NCBI GenBank assembly: GCA_958496175.1
Contig: OY292278.1
Coordinates: 30,132,001-30,196,000 of the forward strand
DNA: 64,000 nt
Direction of reading: 5' to 3'
Source: Sisyra terminalis
Taxonomy: Eukaryota > Arthropoda > Insecta > Neuroptera > Sisyridae
The notes beneath the pieces were generated by a model that searched no databases, was not told the origin of the DNA, and saw nothing but the letters and a program-made list of their open reading frames with translations. Both the position numbers and the translations under genes were made by a program. This document shows, in pieces, positions 1 through 13,259 of the stretch (positions within the stretch are counted from its first letter, which is position 1; each line of letters starts with the position of its first letter).

Positions 1-2559
1 TAAAAGTAGGTGATAAAGACGAACTTGATAAGAGGGCCGCAAAAAATTCTGGGGAATTCCCTCTATTGACAAAATACTACTTTTTTCTGATTCTGATTTA
101 ATTTTCTCTTAATATATTCAATTTTTTCCTGTCTGTCTTCATTTTAATCATGTTTTATTATCAAATACATTTGCTAATTGTGAAATGAAAAATTAGTGCA
201 AATATCAAAACTACAGAGGGTGCTAATACCGAGATTACTTTGAAAAGTATTTTTTATTGAAATTTTATGTATCTTGGAAGTTTTATTATTGCTTTTATCA
301 ACTGTATAAATAAAAATGAATCATGACAAGGATTATTGTTGACAAAGTTAAAGCGATTGTGTATGAACGCCTGAGGAAAGCTCAATAAAGGGGCCTATTT
401 TGATCCTAGTCTTCTGAGAGTTTGTATTAATCTGTTATCACCAAGGATCTTAAAATTTTACCATAAATAGTATAAAGCTTTTGCTTACCATTTTTAAATC
501 TAATTGTTTCAAGTTTTTAATGCATATATAACCGGGGCTTTAATATTTAAATTACTTTTAGACTTCATAAAAAATCGATCATAAATCACAAAGTGAACAA
601 CATCAATAGTTCAAGCAGCAAAAATAATAAATGGTCTCATTAAAATTCAATATTTGTAATCGCCCAGTTTGAGTTCATATATAGTTTATTCAAAACCACG
701 TCCCACCAAAAACGAAACTTATGTTAATCGATTTTCAGTGACATATACTAATAAAACAGAATGGAATGGAATGGATTTGAAATAGCTTCTATTAATAGCG
801 ATATTATCGAAAAAAGGATAGTCCAACGCAGCCAAAATTCACACACGGTATGAAACGTTAATCTTATTAATACTATTTTGAATCGGTCATTTATTTCTCG
901 CAGGTAAAAATGTTAAATTATCAAATGGATTTTCGTTGCTATTTCGACGGTTATCAAACGATTCAACGCCACAGAAAGTTGAACGATTAATCAATTTTGA
1001 TTTTCTATCAACATTAAAAAATTTTTAAGTGTCAAGGACCCACAGTTCAGTAGACAATTGGCCACAATTTAAGGGGAAGTCAACCAATTTATTTTTGCTT
1101 TATAATAATAATTATAATACATCCTTGACATTCAATTGCGTACTAATTCTCTGGTTGTCATTGTTATCAATCATTATTCAATTGGTTCGTTTGCATATTT
1201 ACCATTGACCTAAACCATTTTGTGGTTCCCAAAAATAATTTACTGTAACAAAAACAAAATTAACTTAATTCGTTTAGCAACTATGTCTTAAAGTTCACAT
1301 TACATGATTTTTTTTTCATAACATTGCAAAATTGCGCTAAATAATTTATCCAGACATAAAAGTAATTAACTTATTAAGCGATCCAAAAGAATTTCTCAAG
1401 AATTGTTTTGAAATTATAACGTTGCGATTTATTTAACTTTTTTTTTTGTTATTTCACACATCATTTCGGTTTTTTTTCGATAAATTAAGAGAAAAAACGC
1501 GCGAATGAGCGTATAATTTAGATAATAAACCTTCGTATGAAATTAATAAGAAAATTGTATAAAAAGACCGACACTGTTATTATAGGTTTAATTAATTTGG
1601 TTTTATTAACCATTGAAGATGTTGTTTCGAAAACTACATGATAATTAAATTAAATTTTTAACAAAAATCATTGTTGTTTTCCTGGTTTTATTAGTTAACA
1701 ATTATCGAGGTGTTTAATTTTGTTAAATTAATTAAGTTTTATGAAAGATTATGCTGTTTTATTGCATTTTGATTAAAACCTACCTACTTCCAGCCAAGTA
1801 GTAAGTGTCTATCAAAGGGTTTTACGGTTTCATAGCTATTAATTATTTTTATTTGCACCTGAAATAAAAGTTCAAGAGAAACTTATTTGCAAGTTTATGG
1901 TACTTTTCAATGCGGAAGTGTTTCAGAGAAAAATCACGCGTTAATAAAAATACGTCTGTGATGAACAAATTATTTAGATATATTTGAACAATCTTTTTGT
2001 AAAAGATTTTAACATTTGGACTGAGAAGAAGTTAGCAGGGAAGGTTTTTAAATTCAAATATATATCAATAAGATTGATCCCTATAAATGCTCCAGCAGAA
2101 TCCACGCTTACGCCTGTTTTTGTTTCAAATATGTAGGATTTCTAGAATGAACTTAACTGTTCCTCAATACTGGGATGATACTTAAGGCTTATTGTGTTTC
2201 CTGGATCCCGATTTCACAGAGTTAAGACCAAGTAGCTGAGCGTACTAAGTGTTCTTCGACTATTTCAGTTCCAGAATTTATTATCCCTAGTTCTTAATGT
2301 CTCCATTTATTCAGAGCACCGCATAATCGCGATGTATCAAAATCTGCATTTTGGATCAACCACATATTATCTAATTGTATGCAGGTGTTTTTCCAGAAGG
2401 TTATTACGCCCGTTACCACTCTAACTTCTTTTTTTAATACATAAAGTTTCAATAGTCAGATTAAAGGATGCTTTTTCCATCATCATTTTATGGTAGCTAC
2501 AGGTCTGCAATCATTGGTTTATTAAAATTTAAGATTTTAAAAAGTTTGTTGGCGGTTTT

Positions 2560-2960
2560 TTTTTCTTCTTAGTAGTAGGGCTTTATCTAGATCATGATGC
2601 CAGTTAATAATTCCTCCTGAGATAATGATGATTGTTTCTCCTTCGTTGTGTAGAAACGTGCCTATATAATGATTTTCTAGTATCGGCTCTTTGGGTTTTA
2701 GCTCACTTTGCTATATGGTTTCGACTCATACTGTCCATATAGTCTCTTCAGCACCATCGTATTAGTTAGTCCATTTTACAGTATCCCGTATATCTAATTC
2801 TTTTCTGATGGAACGCTTAATCTGTTTCTTTCAATTTTCCCGCTAAGTTTATTTTCCATGTAAACTGTAAAGTTTCTGAGATTTGTCGCTATATCTTTGA
2901 ACAAGAAATGTTTTTTTATGAGAGGCAAGTTGTAGCCTCACCTTCTTTTACCAAATTTTC
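2560..2960 (-). mobile_element. Possible LINE (non-LTR) C-terminal relic
   Basis: Read on the minus strand, degenerate stretches such as SIRKELDIRDTVKW resemble the segment downstream of RT in arthropod non-LTR retrotransposons (the 'IR.eL.I.d.v..W' region before the 'GHV.RM' motif). Frames break repeatedly. The resemblance is from memory of the family and is weak. Confidence 0.3.
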
Positions 2961-3535
2961 TCTTATACCAAGACTTTCTTAAAAATATTTCATTCTGCAA
3001 AATCGAACCATATATACCCAAATATACCTGAAGCAGTTACGAGTTCTGTTAGAGCATTTAAAGTAAAATAAGGTTCAATATTTCTGAACTATCTTTGTAT
3101 AGTAAAAACAGTAAAATTGTTAACCAGCTTTATGTTTTGATTTATTGTTTACATGAGATTTTGAGTACATACGAGTATTTATTCACAATTTTAAGCAAAA
3201 ATTCAGCAAAGCAACTAGGGTTATTTTTCTAATATTCCTCTTTTAAATACGCCTAAAAGTGTTATAAAGAGTTAAATTTAGCAGTTTTAATAAGTTTCGA
3301 AAGTAACCTCACTGCTATAACATAAAGTAGCTCGGTTCTATTTTTATTTCACTACTTAAGTTATGAAAACAAAGAGAAGAACCATGACTCAGAAGCTAGT
3401 GGTAGAAATTTATTTTTAATAATACCGTTTAAAATGTTGTAACTTTTCCTAAAGACTAAAATAACTGCTAAAATATAGGTATACTCTAACCGTCGTTATA
3501 ATATCAAGATTTTTTATGCAACATATAAAATTTAA

Positions 3536-3735
3536 ATGAAATATAATTTACAAAAGTGAACTATACATATAAATTTGAAAAAAAAATCAAACAATTTGTA
3601 TTTATGACATATTACTTAGATACGTATTTCGATTAGCAAGCAATCTTCATCAGTGGTTATCAAGTAGTATTTGATCGCTCCGTGACCGATGTGATGAGCC
3701 ACATAGCAGTTGTGATATAGCGACTGTAAAAATAT
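3536..3735 (-). mobile_element. Foldback MITE family, half copy a
   Basis: Begins ATGAAATATAATTTACAAAA and contains GATACGTATTTCGATT followed by GCAAGCAATCTTCATCAG, the arm shared with copies at about 34026, 49285, 49627 and 61000. Only one arm is well preserved here. On the minus strand it reads CTGATGAAGATTGCTTGC...GAAATACGTAT. Confidence 0.7.
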
Positions 3736-6062
3736 GTATTATTTTTATATTTTTACTTACAACCACGTCTCTTAAGGATGTTACTTAATGAAATCCAAGA
3801 TCTCAGATATGGTGACCACATATTTTTTGTTAGATTCAAGAATTGGTTGTCAGATTCGTAGTCCTTTTATCCAATTGATGAAAGGAAACTGGCATGGTAG
3901 AAAACTCCCACTGTTCCTTGGGGGTCCCATGGGTCTCTTAAGCTATTGGTAGACCACGAGCCCTATCCTTTTCAACTGCTTTGCAGTTTAAGACTCTAGA
4001 GCTAACGTCGTCAATAGATTGAAATATTGTTGCATTTTTTTAATTTATTGAATTATTTGGTGTCCTGAATCACAACTTTGCTGGCTACTGTTTAAATTAA
4101 CAGGTCTGTTCTAAGGATTTCAATCGTTACATAGGTATCATGAAGCATCTGCCAATTGTAAGCATTTTTGATTGGACTCGTTCTATAATTTTTATATTAT
4201 ATATATTATTTTGAACCACATCTACATTAATCTTAATTTTGAACTCTAATGCAATTTTTAAAGATAAACATTCTTTTTGCACATCAAAGAAAAAATGCAT
4301 TACAAATATTTAAAGTCAACATTTTTTTGCGACTTTAATTGTATACACATTCATTACATTTTTCAGCCTTTTTTACATTAAAGCAGAATTTTATTTTATT
4401 TTTAACAATAAATATTATTTCTCAATGAATAAAATTTCAAAGGAAATTTCAATTCATGCATCAATTCGTTAAAGAAAGTTAACATATTTATTAAAACAAA
4501 CAAGTATACAATCCTATAAAGAATTGTTACCATTTAAAATATCCCTGAATTTAATAGCTTTTGAAAAAAGAGTCGAACATGAAACCTTGATATTAAACAG
4601 TTCTTTAATGAAAGATTGAATTTTGAAGCAGTCCATATGTTTGCTTTTATTAAAACACATTTGCAGCTGCAATTTAACACTTTTATATGAATCTTATTCA
4701 AATAAAAAAGTAAATCAAAAAATATTTCATGTTACAGCAACTAAATGTTGTGTTATTTTTATTATACACCTGCTCATTACTTATATAACTCTATGGTATC
4801 ATTGTAAAATGAATTTGTTATTCCCTTATGTTCTATAAATGAAAATTACAATTTGCGACACATTTTGAAAATCACGGAACTTGTGAATGTCTGAAATGAC
4901 GCACTAATATATTTGGCTAGCCTTGACCTATCTCTTGAATGTGCTAACGTTAACGCGTTATCGATCCCGTTGAAATGTGGAAAGTAGGATAGTAGGTATT
5001 AACAACCAACACTTCATTATTTACATAAAATTCCATCGTCACTTGGCTGTTCCAGGATGTATGTTCATTTAGAAAAATGTAAATTCTCCACATTTAAAAA
5101 AAAGTTTATTAATCGTTCCACTTGTAAAACCCTGGGTACATACTGAAAAAATTATCATAATACGCATCATCGGCTCTAATTGGGGCACAGATATGTTCTT
5201 TTATTTTACATGAAATTTATTTCTGGACTCCTCTTATATTATTAAATCATCACGAAATATTTACATAAAGTTTGACGTCAATAAAATTCACAAATTTATT
5301 CTGTTTATTCCACTTTACTAATGCTCATTTCGTTAACACCAGAATTCCTTTTTCCATCCACCAATATATTTTTTTCTTTCAATTCCAATCTATCATTTTT
5401 CCAAACATAAATTAAACGCAAATCTCAAACCAGCTAGAAAACGTGGCCGGAAAACTTTTTGGATAGCATCCCATTATCTACGAATTGCTGTATCTTACCA
5501 CAAACTGAGAAATATTTATTTTATTTTTAAGTATTGATCAAAGTTATTACCATCTCGTGGAAATTTAGACGATCTTGGTTTTAGTTTAAAAATAAACGGA
5601 ATTAAAATCACTCGTTTTCGCCTCAGTTATAATAAATCGCTTTTCAAACCACCAACATTGTTAAGGCGCATCTATTTTTGTAGCTCATTGAGAAATACTT
5701 GAATTTGTTCTGTTAACGTTAATTGTTTAATGAAATAAGTAAAGGAGAAGTTAGTTCAATTAACACAATCGTTAATAATTTGTAATTAACTATAGAAATG
5801 AGAAGTCTGTCAAAAATTAATCGTGTAATAAGCTTGAGAAATTATAAAGTGGATAATTATTTAAAAACTAGGCTAACTAAAAATAAATGATTACATATTA
5901 CTTATTTCTACTGTAAGAATTTGAGGAAGAAGATTGTAATATTTTTTCCGTAATATTTTCCGGCATGATGTCTATAGACATGTATTTCCCAAAACTAACA
6001 ACTGATAAATTTTAGAAAGTTGTATTATTTTATTAAGCTTGGTACACCATGTAGTTATACGC

Positions 6063-6261
6063 TTAGGATCGGTATTTTCACTAAAAAGACAATAAGACAT
6101 ATCCATAAGATAACTCTTTAAAAGATAAAAAATCTGTTAGATAAATCCTACACATATTAAAATTCTTAATTTAAAGTACGCATATTTTCTTTATCATTCG
6201 GATAAAATTTTATCTAAAAGATAAGTCTAAACTATCTAGATGGGAAAATTCTGACCCTTAG
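6063..6261. mobile_element. Short MITE with GGTCGGTATTTTCAC-type ends
   Basis: Left end TTAGGATCGGTATTTTCAC and right end GGGAAAATTCTGACCCTTA are imperfect inverted repeats. The interior (ATCTGTTAGATAAATCC, TAAAATTTTATCT, ACTATCTAGATG) recurs at 24349-24548. A TTAA-like flank suggests a piggyBac-type MITE, but the target site has decayed. Confidence 0.6.
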
Positions 6262-7496
6262 GAAGAGACTTCAAATCGACTAAGCTAAAACTAGATTTTA
6301 TTGAGTGATAAATTTTGAAAAATACAACCCTAAATTTTTTTAACTTATCTGAAATGATATCTTTAAACTCTAGTTAGTGCCATATTTATAGTACTTCGTT
6401 TTATTGGTCTCAAAGTTACCGCTAATTAAAATTTTCAATTAAATTTAGATACACCGTTAGGGAGTACTACAACTAGGTAACTACAAATTTGGCAAAATGA
6501 GTCATTGCAAAGGAAAATTCCATTAGTAACTTTTAAAACATTTAAATAAAATGTACAAATGGTTATCAAGTCTTCATATTCTTCATATTATTTCGAATTT
6601 TCCCTAAAACAGCTAAACTGTAATTACTTATTTGTAGTGTTCAGCACACAATATAACAATTTGATGTAGCAAAATTGTAACAGATTAAAGAAATATGAAG
6701 TTCATACAGAAAGAATTTTCTTTCTCACTCATAGATTCCATAAGATTCCATAAGACCATAAGATTCCAGAAGTTCCAAAAATAAACAATTGACTTTTTTT
6801 TTGTTTTTAAACTTTTGATACTACTTTTATAGAAAAGACTTCCTAGAATTATATTATAAACCATCGTTTAAAAAATACGAATAAATGGATACCCAGGATA
6901 ACACTATCCAGGACAGCAGAAGAGCAGTACAATAAATTGATGGATCTTTCAGGATCCTACGAACGCTGGAACTTTAAGAATTGGTTAAAAGCTCACAGAT
7001 CCCTTGTCGCTTAAGGTGATGCGATAAAAGTTTTAAAAATTGGATCTAGAAAAAGAGAACTAGAGCATTGAAATTTGGATATTCAAGGAATTTTAAGTGA
7101 AATTTCTGGACATGTGTTTAATAAGATTGGTAATGAACAGGATAAAAGAATCTTTATAAATGATACTATCGTTGATTTAGAAAGGATAACTTTTTACTAA
7201 AAAGAGTATATAATTTGGTTATTGGATAATTTGACAGAACCCCACAGATCTACCGCCGTAATCTTCGTAGTAAAAGGTATCGCTTATTTAGTTCTTTCGG
7301 TTTAAGTTTAATGGATCATTTCCGAGTTTAAACAAAATGGAAACTTTCAGAACAGGCTGGTTGCTTGTACACAATAAAAAAGTAATTTGTTGTATTTGGT
7401 TAAGATAATGATAAAAAATACACTTTTTTCTCCTTCTTCTGTCCTGCCATCTCTATGAGTTTGGTTCTATCATCTTCCATGGTTCCCTGTTCTGTA

Positions 7497-7694
7497 CTAG
7501 ACATCCTGCTTCCGGTAATGAGTACACTCAATTAGTTCCTTTGTACAACCAAGCCATCGTGTGGAAGATCTTTCGCCGCTATATTTGCCTTCAACTATCT
7601 CTTCAACTATAAGTAGTTCCATTTTCCCAGTTCTTCTAGCCGTATGATCAAAGTATTGCAAGTATACCTTGTTTATATGGGAGATATTTAACAC
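7497..7694 (-). mobile_element. LINE reverse-transcriptase C-terminal relic
   Basis: The minus-strand open frame contains FDHTARRTGKMELLIVEE, then VEGKYSGERSSTRWL. This matches the 'GH.ARR.g...l..G.veGkR.rGRp.tRW' tail that follows the RT domain in many insect non-LTR elements. It is cut off by stops on both sides, and related frames continue weakly toward 7400. It is a dead fragment, not a gene. Confidence 0.75.
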
Positions 7695-7699
7695 AAAAT

Positions 7700-9478
7700 A
7701 TAGACATGTGGAAGAAGAAAAGTCTGCAACAAACTATCTAAGTCCATGTAAAAAAGTCCATGTATAAAATGATCTTAAATTAAAGATGCACTAGACTTAC
7801 CAGTTCATTTCCTTTCGCGAATGTAAACATAGTCTTACGAAATTTTAAGATATATTAATAGCTGCTAGCAAAAGTCAAAATTGTTCAAAATCCGACTTCC
7901 CAAGATCTCACTAAATGCGAATAATTTTCTTGCTAAACAAACGCTTGCATTTAAATTGGTCCTTCAAAACATTCCAAAATAACGAAGATTGTTTTAGTAT
8001 TTTAATCAAATGGGTAGTACTAAACCTACAGATTATGTAATAATTTATGAAGAAGTAAAAAAATCAAAACAAGAATTGATGCAATTACAAATTATTTGGA
8101 GCGATAGTGGATTAATCAAAATATCAACCAAACAGGTGAATTGTTTAACGTTGACTTCATTTGCATAATCCGCAACATTGACGTCACTGTTATGATGTAT
8201 TTCTCCATATAATTTCATTTTCCAATTGATTTGCCCATATGATATCATTGATTATACTTAGTTCTTGTCATCACATATCGAATGAGTCACGGTTTCATTA
8301 ACCATATGAGAACAATCAGACGTAATCGGTGAACTAATATCGGACAATTCTACACATTTTCGTTATTCAAACAAAGAAAATGTGTAAAAGGCGTTGCACC
8401 CCCAAAGTTGATTTTTTATTTGTAATTAACGTGTAGGAGTTGGAGAAATCTATTGTTCGTTACTCCATTCACATTTTAAAGCGCTTAATCTTTTTTGTGC
8501 TCGTTTTAAAGAGATTGTAAATAAAAAAGAGTATTAAAACAGCTATTGTTTGTGGGGGTAATGAATTTTATTTTTAAATCTAGGTACATTGTATTATTCA
8601 ATAGAACCACCTTTGTACATTTACAAAAAATCAGGAAACGAATGTATTATAATGTGTTTTTTCCAAGTTGAAATCATATTTCATAGTCGTTTAGCCGTTT
8701 GAAGATATCAACCGAAAGAAATAATTATATGCACATAATATGGGAACTTTTTAATTTTTCACTATTTATACACAAACATAGTTTTATAGCGAATAATAGC
8801 TTCCTTTTTTTTTAATTGTGAAGAAAGAGTCCTAAAAATTTTTCATCGTTGGAAGTACAATTATATCGTTTCTCCCTTAGATTTACATGGGAATAAATAC
8901 TCTAAATATGTATAGTACAAAAAAAAACGTTCACTGTAAATTCGTAAAAGGAACGAAAAAGTAATCAGTTAAGATAAAGCATTTTATTCGCTAGCCAAAG
9001 TTAATTAAGTTTATCTATAGGTACCTACTATAAATTTATTGTCTTAAACGACTACTGTAAGTTTTTTAATTGGTATATGATTCTTGGCGCTACGCGATCT
9101 GGCGGTCAATAACTTAATTACTCCCAGCGTAATTATTGCATTATAACATTCCATTCAAAAGGTTTTATCGGTTAATCAAATTCTTGATTTTGTTGATTTT
9201 TTCCAAAGTCATGGGACTTTGTGAAAAGAGAAAAAATAATTAATGTTTGATATTTAATTTAACCTGGATTAACAAATAAAAACGATAATCAATACCAAAT
9301 TTTATCATACTGTTTAGCCTACAATCATCGGCTTTTCGTGTTAAATCGCCTAAATAAAAACAATCATAAATAAAAAAGACAAAAAATTATCCTTTAATTG
9401 TAGCTGGACAGCCGGACTTAGTGAGAGATGCATGTTATCGCGATGTTACGATTTTGCACTCGATAAAGATAAATTAAG
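7700..9478. other. Gene-free AT-rich DNA
   Basis: Nothing coding is supported; the 67-codon minus-strand frame at 8045-8248 has no recognisable motif. Poly-A and poly-T runs and simple AT-rich sequence only. Confidence 0.6.
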
Positions 9479-9600
9479 CCTACTGGTGGCCGAGTAGTCA
9501 AAATGGCCGCTCTAAAACTAGTAGATGCTGGGTTCGATTTTAGTATCGAGTAAATTTTCAATATTTCTCGATAAATAACAACAACAAAAAATATACATAT
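9479..9600 (+). mobile_element. tRNA-derived SINE, copy 1
   Basis: Starts CCTACTGGTGGCCGAGTAGTC, with box A resemblance, and continues through GCTGGGTTCGATT (box B GGTTCGA) to GTATCGAGTAAATTTTCAA, ending in an ATAAATAACAACAAC A-rich tail. The head looks like a tRNA-Ser/Leu relative. Compared with copies at 59131 and 61763 the middle 'ACTCTAGG..TATAAAG' block is missing. The 97-codon minus-strand frame here is a shadow. Confidence 0.85.
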
Positions 9601-10230
9601 ATACATTTTAATGAATCTGAAAAAAAAATATAATATTAATTTCCCTTTTTTTACAAATATTGTAAAAAAAATATATTTTCTTATTGTAAACATATTAATA
9701 TTCAGGAGCAATAATTTGTTTACAAATTTTTACGTAATTATTTTTCTGCATTTTTGCAGACCAGTTTTGCATAGCCACCAAAATAATTATAGATTTTAGG
9801 AAATTAATGATTTATTTTTGGAAAATTATGATAACAAATGTCTAACTGTTAACATGTTATTTTTATTTACGATTTTTTATTAACTCTGGAGTCACAAAAA
9901 AGCTTGGCTGTTATATAGCGACGATAAATAACAACAATAATAAAATAAGCATTGATAAATTTAAATGAGACTGAAAATAAGAAATATAATATTAATTTTT
10001 CATTTTTTTTTTTTAACAAATATTGTAAAACAAATATTTTCTCGTTGTAATCATATCAAAAATCAGAAGCTTTATTTTACTAACAAATATTAACATAACT
10101 ATTTTTCTGCATTTTTTGCAACCCAGTTTTTCTTAGCTACCAAAATAATTTTGGGTTTTAAGGAAAGAACGACTTACTTTTGGAAAATTATGATAAGAAA
10201 CGTCTAAATTTTTACAAGTAATTTTTAGTT
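9570..10230. repeat. Tandem duplication, two units about 355 bp apart
   Basis: The SINE tail GATAAATAACAACAA plus about 280 bp of flank (ATATAATATTAATTT..., TTTTTCTGCATTTTTTGCA, ...GGAAAATTATGATAA) occurs at 9570-9850 and again at 9923-10210 with about 75-80% identity by eye. Between them, 9870-9925 holds another piece of the SINE body (ACTCTGGAGTCAC). The duplication therefore postdates or includes a SINE insertion. Confidence 0.8.
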
Positions 10231-10239
10231 GAACATCCA

Positions 10240-12240
10240 TAATACAATAATATTATCTATTATCTACGCCATTTTTTTTCTAGGTGAAAACCTCTTACCA
10301 GAGTCGTTTAATGTGTCAGGTTTCATTAATTATTATTAAATTTACCATAAAAAAACTCTTTTTTAACCATTTAAATGATGAAATATAAAAAAAATATCAT
10401 TTATTTACATATGTAGTTATATGTTATGCTTGGTTAACTACCAGGTCTTAACATGTCCCTAGTTTGCAGTTTGACCACTAGTCAAAGCAACGAATTCATG
10501 GCATATCTATAATAGTAGGATCAAGAGCAAAAGGGATATAAACATTTAAAATTCTTTCAACCCCAGCGAATTAAGCATGTATACTCTAAGTTTATATGGT
10601 ACATACGTTGAAGATAATCGAGTAAGGGAAAGCGGAAATTGATAAGAAGTCGAAATACTTTGAAAAGTTACCTCCTCTTCTACTACTAAATCTGCCTCAA
10701 ACTATTCAAAAATTCATCTTTTAAATGTCTCCTAACTACACACCTCTGTCAACTATGATAATACACACAATATTGTACTTATTTGTCTGTTAAATCAACT
10801 TTAGCTGACTTTGTTCAATTCTTCATAGTTTAAAAAGGCAGCAAAACCCGAACTATGGATACAACATATTACATTCAATAAAGTAAACTTTTGAATTTAC
10901 TATGCTGTTTAATTCGATTATCATTGTATAAAAAATATTCCTATGCAACATTTAAAACTTCACGAAATAAAGTTGTTTTATTTAATATTTTAATTCCCGG
11001 TGTATTTCATGTTGAAAAGCACATCTGGTGAAAAAATCTCCAACGTTGCAAAAAATTATAGGTACATATTTATTTAAAATAATTGCTTAACTCTCCACTG
11101 ACTATTTTGAACCCAACCACGTAAATGTAGCAAGTTTTGTAATAGAATATTAAAAAAAAAAGTCGTATTTCAAACATTTCCCACATTTCTCAAATCAAAC
11201 GATTCTAGCGGCTTGCCTCGTGGGAGGTATGAAGTAAAGTTAACAACTACTAAATAATTGATATTCACGTCCACCAAAAGTGATTTCATCAAAATCAAAA
11301 AATCATAAAGAGCCGCAGTATAAAGTACCTAACTTTACATGAGTTGTATTTACCTTACAACAACTCATCTCTGCAATCAAGGCTAAATTCAAATTAACCT
11401 ATGGTTTTTTATTATACTGATACAAAAGTTTTTTTTTCGTTTTCCTTTAATTAAAAATCAACTGTTAAATGAATTCGATAAATTTAGCGGAGCAGTTGCG
11501 ATGACTTGACATTATTTCGATCATCAGTTTCAATAAATATAAAACAGTTTTTTCATCTGACAGAACAACATTGGCTTGCAAAATTTAATTTTTAAATGAG
11601 AAGCAATTGAGGAAAAAAATAAACAAGGTTTTTAAAAAGAGAACATTGCAAGTTGTAAACGTTTTGTGTTTATATTGTTTTAATATTATCGAACTACTTA
11701 TCCTGTAAATTTATTACTTGAGTAGTAGTAGAAGCTTTTGTATGCGACAATTTTGCACAGTTGCAGGCTTTATAAGTTATTTCCCCGTATTTTATGATAT
11801 AAAAAACGTATAAACTGTTATGAAGCTAGAGATTAACAAAATAAAAGACAAACATAAATATAACACATTTGCAGCAAAGACTATATAATATACCATATAT
11901 GCTATGTAAAAATCCCCAAATACGAAAGCTTTATATCCATTGTATTCTGTAAATTTAGCAAAAACTCCAAAAAGTTAAGTTCTGAACCTTCAGGTACATC
12001 TAAAAATTTAAAAGACCTTATATTTGTAGTTAGCGAGCCCCAAAAATCATGGGTGACAAAATTTGATTAGTTTTGTGTATTTATCAAAAGAAAATTAAGA
12101 TTTTATTTATTATTCATTTAAAGATAGTATATGTTTGTGCAAATTTAAAAACCCTCATCTCAATTCAACTAGTAACTTTTTTCTTGGAAATTAAATATTA
12201 GGGGAACCGGAAAGGAATGTCCTTTCTGAACCTATAGTCC
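10240..12240. other. Gene-free AT-rich DNA
   Basis: No supported gene, RNA or element boundary. AT-rich, with short A and T runs. Confidence 0.55.
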
Positions 12241-12244
12241 CTAA

Positions 12245-12910
12245 AGATCTTAAATTGCCATTTATCGGCTCATAAGTTATTTCAAAATTGTACTTAAGAC
12301 ATTTTTTGAATACAGTGACTTATTAACTTGTAAAATATAAAAAATACCATTCTGAAACTATTAAAAAAAGGATTAAACAAATATCTAAGGGAATACCATG
12401 TTGAATTCCATGTTGAATGCTCTTCGAGCTTTAAAGAATCGTAACCCAACGTTGCTATATCAAAAAAAATTTCAATATTTATCCAAGTGCATTAAATTTT
12501 CAACGATTTATGAATAAAGTGACTAAATAACTCTTAAAATATCAAAAATATGTACTTTTGAAACTATTGAAATGTTCAAACAAATGCTTAAAAAAATACA
12601 AATTTCATATTGAATGCTGTTCGTCGTAACTCAAAGTTGCTACCAAAAACATTTTTAAAATTTATCCAATTGCATTAAATTTAGCATTGCTCATAAATTA
12701 TTTCAAAGTTCTGCTAAGGATGTTTTATTATTAGAGTGACTTATTGAATGGAAAAATATCAAAAATGTTTACTATTCTTAATTTTTTTAAATGTCTCAAC
12801 AAATGCGAAAGAGAATACGAACTCCATATTGAATGGTCTTCGAATTTTAAAGAGTCGTAACCCAAAGTTGCTACCAAAAACATTTTCAATATTTATCCCT
12901 GTTCATCAAT
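12245..12910. repeat. Tandem repeat, three diverged units of about 200-220 bp
   Basis: Landmarks recur in order: ATTGAATG(C/G)T(C/G)TTCG near 12410, 12605 and 12830; GTAACCCAA(C/A)GTTGCTA(C/T) near 12445, 12633 and 12857; ATTTATCC at 12480, 12660 and 12890; CATAA(G/A)TTATTTCAAA upstream of units 1 and 3. The unit spacings are about 201 and 220 bp. The 75-codon frame at 12748 is inside a unit and is not a gene. Confidence 0.75.
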
Positions 12911-13259
12911 ACCAACTAAGTTTTAGCACCACTTCAAATGCAAAAATTTTTGATTTACCAACTCGTACCAACTAAGAATAATAAAAACTTTAAACAATGA
13001 AATGCAAAAGGAGAAAGTGGTACCAAATCTATGCCAGACACTTAAAGAGCTGTCAAATGTTCCTAATAAATCTTGATCGACCAACCAAGAATGCAAAATT
13101 CGCAAGAATTTTCAATAACGATTACTTTATTCTGTAACACGATAATGCAAGACTTCTTTGCACGAGAAAATCTCTGGGAAAACCAGTAAGTCAAAAGGGG
13201 TTATATTGCCTTATTCATCATAATCATCCAAAGTTGTTCTATCGAATTTTTATTTTTTT

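Larger units (their letters stand above)
1..6062. other. Gene-free AT-rich DNA
   Basis: No coding region is supported. A 71-codon open frame at 4623-4838 has no family resemblance and AT-driven composition. The only structures seen are a possible LINE relic (about 2560-2960) and a foldback-MITE half copy (3536-3735), listed separately. Confidence 0.6.

Noticed and set aside
9418..9711. 97-codon minus-strand open frame
   Set aside because: It is the reverse reading of the SINE at 9479-9600 plus flank.
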